Below, piece after piece: positions 61,248-64,000 of a stretch of DNA of 64,000 nucleotides. Positions within the stretch are counted from its first letter, which is position 1, and each line of letters begins with the position of its first letter. A program made the position numbers and the translations under genes. This stretch comes from Rhynchospora pubera (Eukaryota > Streptophyta > Magnoliopsida > Poales > Cyperaceae). Under the pieces are notes generated by a model. It saw only the letters and a list, made by a program, of their open reading frames with translations. It did not search any database and was not told where the DNA came from. The stretch covers positions 81,913,846 to 81,977,845 of the forward strand of contig CM051462.1 in assembly GCA_028095005.1 (NCBI GenBank). Reading direction: 5' to 3'.

Positions 61248-64000
61248 TTAGAAAGGAGCAGCGTCAATGCGTAGCTCCTGTAAGTTAGTCGCATACCGTA
61301 GGTCAGGAAGAGCATTTAACGAATAGCAGGCACTGATATCAAGGTATTTGAGCATTGGAAATGCTCCATACTCCACATTCCATATAATTATAGTCAGGAC
61401 ATCATCCAGTTTGAGATTTTGCAGTCGAGGGAAACCTCCACTGGAGCAAACCATTCTACCTCCCACGATGCGAATGCTATTCATCTCAAGACTCTTTAAA
61501 CTGCACAATTTCGCCAGAGTCGGCATTGGATCTTCCATGAAAAGAAAGGAGGACAGTGTTAGCTTGGTTAAGTTTGGAGGCAGTTTTGCGATTTGAATAG
61601 TCTCATACCCAGAGAGAAACAGGGTGTGTATGTTTTCATAACTAGGTGAGTTGCTGAGATCAATAATATTTTGTGGAGGATAGAAGTTATCTAATCTCAC
61701 TGAGAGAAGTTTGCTCAACTTAGATAAGAGGTTATGAATCAGCTTGCCATCATCCTCAACCTGACATCTTAATTGCAGCTTGCGAATACCAGGGATATGA
61801 GGCAAGCTTTTGTTCCATGATTTTGATACCAGGAACCTTCCAATGCTTCTTAGATTATTGAGGTTTGCAGTTGCAGGTGGTCCTTTTATTTTAGTGTCAA
61901 ATTCATATATGTCAGATGAATGAACATGCCTCAGACTGGTGACTTCCCAGAAATGCTCTGGTAACTCCCTGATCTGTGTACCCCTAATATCAAAAGTTTG
62001 AAGATGCAAATGGCCTATCCATGTTGGAAATTTGGAATTACATTTACTCCCGTCCCCCTCAATCCCAAGTATCTCAAGTGAATCAGGTTCTTCAAATCCA
62101 TTGGTAGTTCCTTGAAACTTTGCGTGTTTCTTAGTTCCAACACTCTGAGCAAAATAAATCCTATAGTACCTATGAATATGCATTGGTTGAAGTTTAGGAA
62201 AGTTCGAAGTTTTGGCATGCTGATCTTGGTGAGATCCTTGTGAAGATCAGTGGTTCTGTTCCCATCAATGCCTTCATGAAAGGCTATTCGACGAGTCATA
62301 TTTACATCCCTGCCCAAATCATTCTCCTTCCATATGACAAGAAAATCATTTTCTTTAGCTTCACACAATGCGACTTCGCGCAGTAGATCATGAACCCGAA
62401 TAGTCTTGATAGCACCATTGAAAGTTCTCTCTGCAACTTGAACCAAACATCTGTGTAGAAAAACAATTCAACTGAAATTAAATAAGGATGGCACTACCTT
62501 TGGGCTAACTCCTCCAAATAATCTTCTGCATAGTCCTCTAATTGTGCTTCTTCCCTAGGTTCAATTAAACCTTCAGCGATCCACATCTTCATTAGGGGTT
62601 TCGCTACAATTTTATAGTCCTCAGGAAAGCAAGCTAAATACCTGCATGCAACCAGCTCAATTAATATCTCAAACTTGAAGCAGCCGAGGTATTCTGATTT
62701 TCTTTTTTGAATAAAATACGTGGTCATGCCTCCAAGTTTCATTAACCAGAAGGCATAGACCTGGGCTGATGCGATGAGAACAAAGTCAAAATAAGTGCAA
62801 GTGTACAACAAGAAAAATATAAACATGAGCTAATCAGAGAAACAATTTATCTCTCTTCCTGAGCAATTTCATTTGCCAACAAAAGAGGCAGATATGAATT
62901 GACATTTGAGAAATTACTAAGGAACTTACATTACAACTAGTCAAGATATTGTGGAATTAAAGTTTCAAAATATATTATAAATACAAAAGTGCAAATTTAT
63001 CCTCAAAGCAACAAGACAAGAATATCTACCTGAAACAAGATTTGAGAAAATATGGAAGGTCATCGTAGCTAGTTGCTAGAATTTCCATGCATTCTCGGCC
63101 AACAATGTGCCAATCCAACCTCTCAACCATTCTTGACCAATCACGGTGAGTTGGAGGTTTAATTGACAAGAGGCCGCCCAACACAATGAGTGCTAGAGGC
63201 AAACCGTCACATCTTTTAACCAGCTTTCTAGCCAGATCTAGCAGTTCATCTGGACACTCCGGTGAGGGATCTCTGGTTTGAAGTGCCTTTTTTAAGAAAA
63301 GCTCCAAGCTTTTACTTTCATTTAGAAATCTAAGATGATACACACCAGTAGAATCCGCACGATTTGCGACATTGAGGAAACGAATTGTCATTAGCACCCG
63401 ATTTCCATTTCCAATGTCGACAAGGCCAGTCTCGAGCTGGATAAAGACATCCTCACTCCACACATCATCTAGGACAATTAGGTACTTCTTCATTTTCAAT
63501 AATACGTTGACTTCTCCCAATAGATATATGACTTTATCTCCTTCAGTTTCTCCTTTCACTTCTGTATAACCCGCAAGTTTCTGGTGCATTTTCTTCAATA
63601 TATCAACGAGGTTAAAATCTTTTGAGACGGTTATCCACAAACATAAATCAAAATGGCTCTTTACAGTTGAGGAACTATACACCTTTTGGGCAAGAGTGGT
63701 CTTGCCAAGCCCACCGGGTCCAACAATGGTAACAACAAGCCGGATTTGGTTGTCTTGCCTATGCAGCAATAAATCGATAACTTCTTGCTTTTGATCCTCG
63801 AGACCAACAACATCGTCTTTATCAACATCAGGGAGCACATGGCGTTTAAATGAAGGTTGACACCTATCTTGGCTAAACTCTTGTATACCAAAAGTGGTTC
63901 TGCTTTCAGAGATTATACGAAGCTTGGCTTGGATCTTATAAATCTTCTGACCAAGAGTGCGACGAGCTAGTATCCTACTGGGGATGAAGCCGAACCTAAG
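61248..64000 (-). pseudogene. CC-NB-ARC-LRR resistance-like gene, frameshifted and cut by the window edge
   Basis: Minus-strand exons at 64000(edge)-63031, 62641-62498 and 62450-61248. Such proteins are intracellular immune receptors (RPP13/RPM1-like class). Reading from the edge gives the end of a coiled-coil region (GQKIYKIQAKLRIISES), then VGLEDQ and the P-loop GPGGLGKTT. These are followed by LCLWITVSKDF, kinase-2 KKYLIVLDDVW, RNBS-B RVLMTIRFLNVA (Ile where Thr is usual), GLPLALIVLGG, CFPEDYK and the MHD-type VHDLLRE. The LRR part starts LRVLELRNT. Near 62025-62028 one base is missing, so the frame ends at NFQHG while the continuing LRRs (TWIGHLHLQTFDIRGTQIREL) lie in the next frame down to RIDAAPF. 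The second intron (62497-62451) is only 47 nt, unusually short for a plant. The N-terminus lies beyond 64000. The last residues look slightly short for the family. Confidence 0.85.

Overview
The window is nuclear DNA from a flowering plant. Its genes have many GT-AG introns, the intergenic DNA is A+T-rich and full of MITEs, and the products are typical of plants: a SEC24 with a proline-rich head, an OCT4-type carrier, a two-dsRBD DRB protein and a CC-NB-ARC-LRR protein. The species cannot be settled from the sequence. I lean weakly towards a non-grass monocot.

Layout. Positions 1-14300 hold no convincing gene. They are a stack of transposon remnants, including a 4.16-kb solo LTR with a target duplication, nested in an older inverted-repeat element, and a palindromic MITE nested in a second palindrome. 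A possible three-exon gene for a 135-residue one-membrane-span protein lies at 14322-14976 (-). A complete SEC24 gene (COPII coat, 12 coding exons, 1040 codons) lies at 17768-25312 (+); one intron has a U12-type donor and another a GC donor. Between 25.3 and 31 kb are MITEs and a minisatellite-bearing foldback.

From 31.3 to 54.6 kb is a birth-and-death cluster of organic cation/carnitine transporter (OCT4-like) genes. The first copy (31308-34451) keeps all three exons but has a one-base insertion. A 3'-end fragment (about 39113-39520) follows a broken FAR1/MULE-type fragment. The third copy (51984-54633) is intact, with 505 codons. About 17 kb of repeats separates the fragment from the intact copy, and other elements lie between the first copy and the fragment: three foldbacks with internal tandem repeats or long inverted arms, Tourist-like MITEs, a SINE with a 15-bp target duplication and a short hAT element.

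From 55.5 kb to the end are a DRB-type double-stranded RNA-binding protein gene (55560-58947, +, 290 codons, four exons), a minus-oriented poly-A retroposon just downstream, and an NB-LRR gene on the minus strand. The NB-LRR gene runs off the right edge, lacks its N-terminus here and carries a one-base frameshift in the LRR part. The genes do not form a pathway. They are a housekeeping secretory gene, a local transporter family, a small-RNA cofactor and an immune receptor relic.

Exon boundaries were assigned by eye from splice sites, reading-frame continuity and family conservation. In each multi-exon model called intact, the exon lengths sum to a multiple of three.
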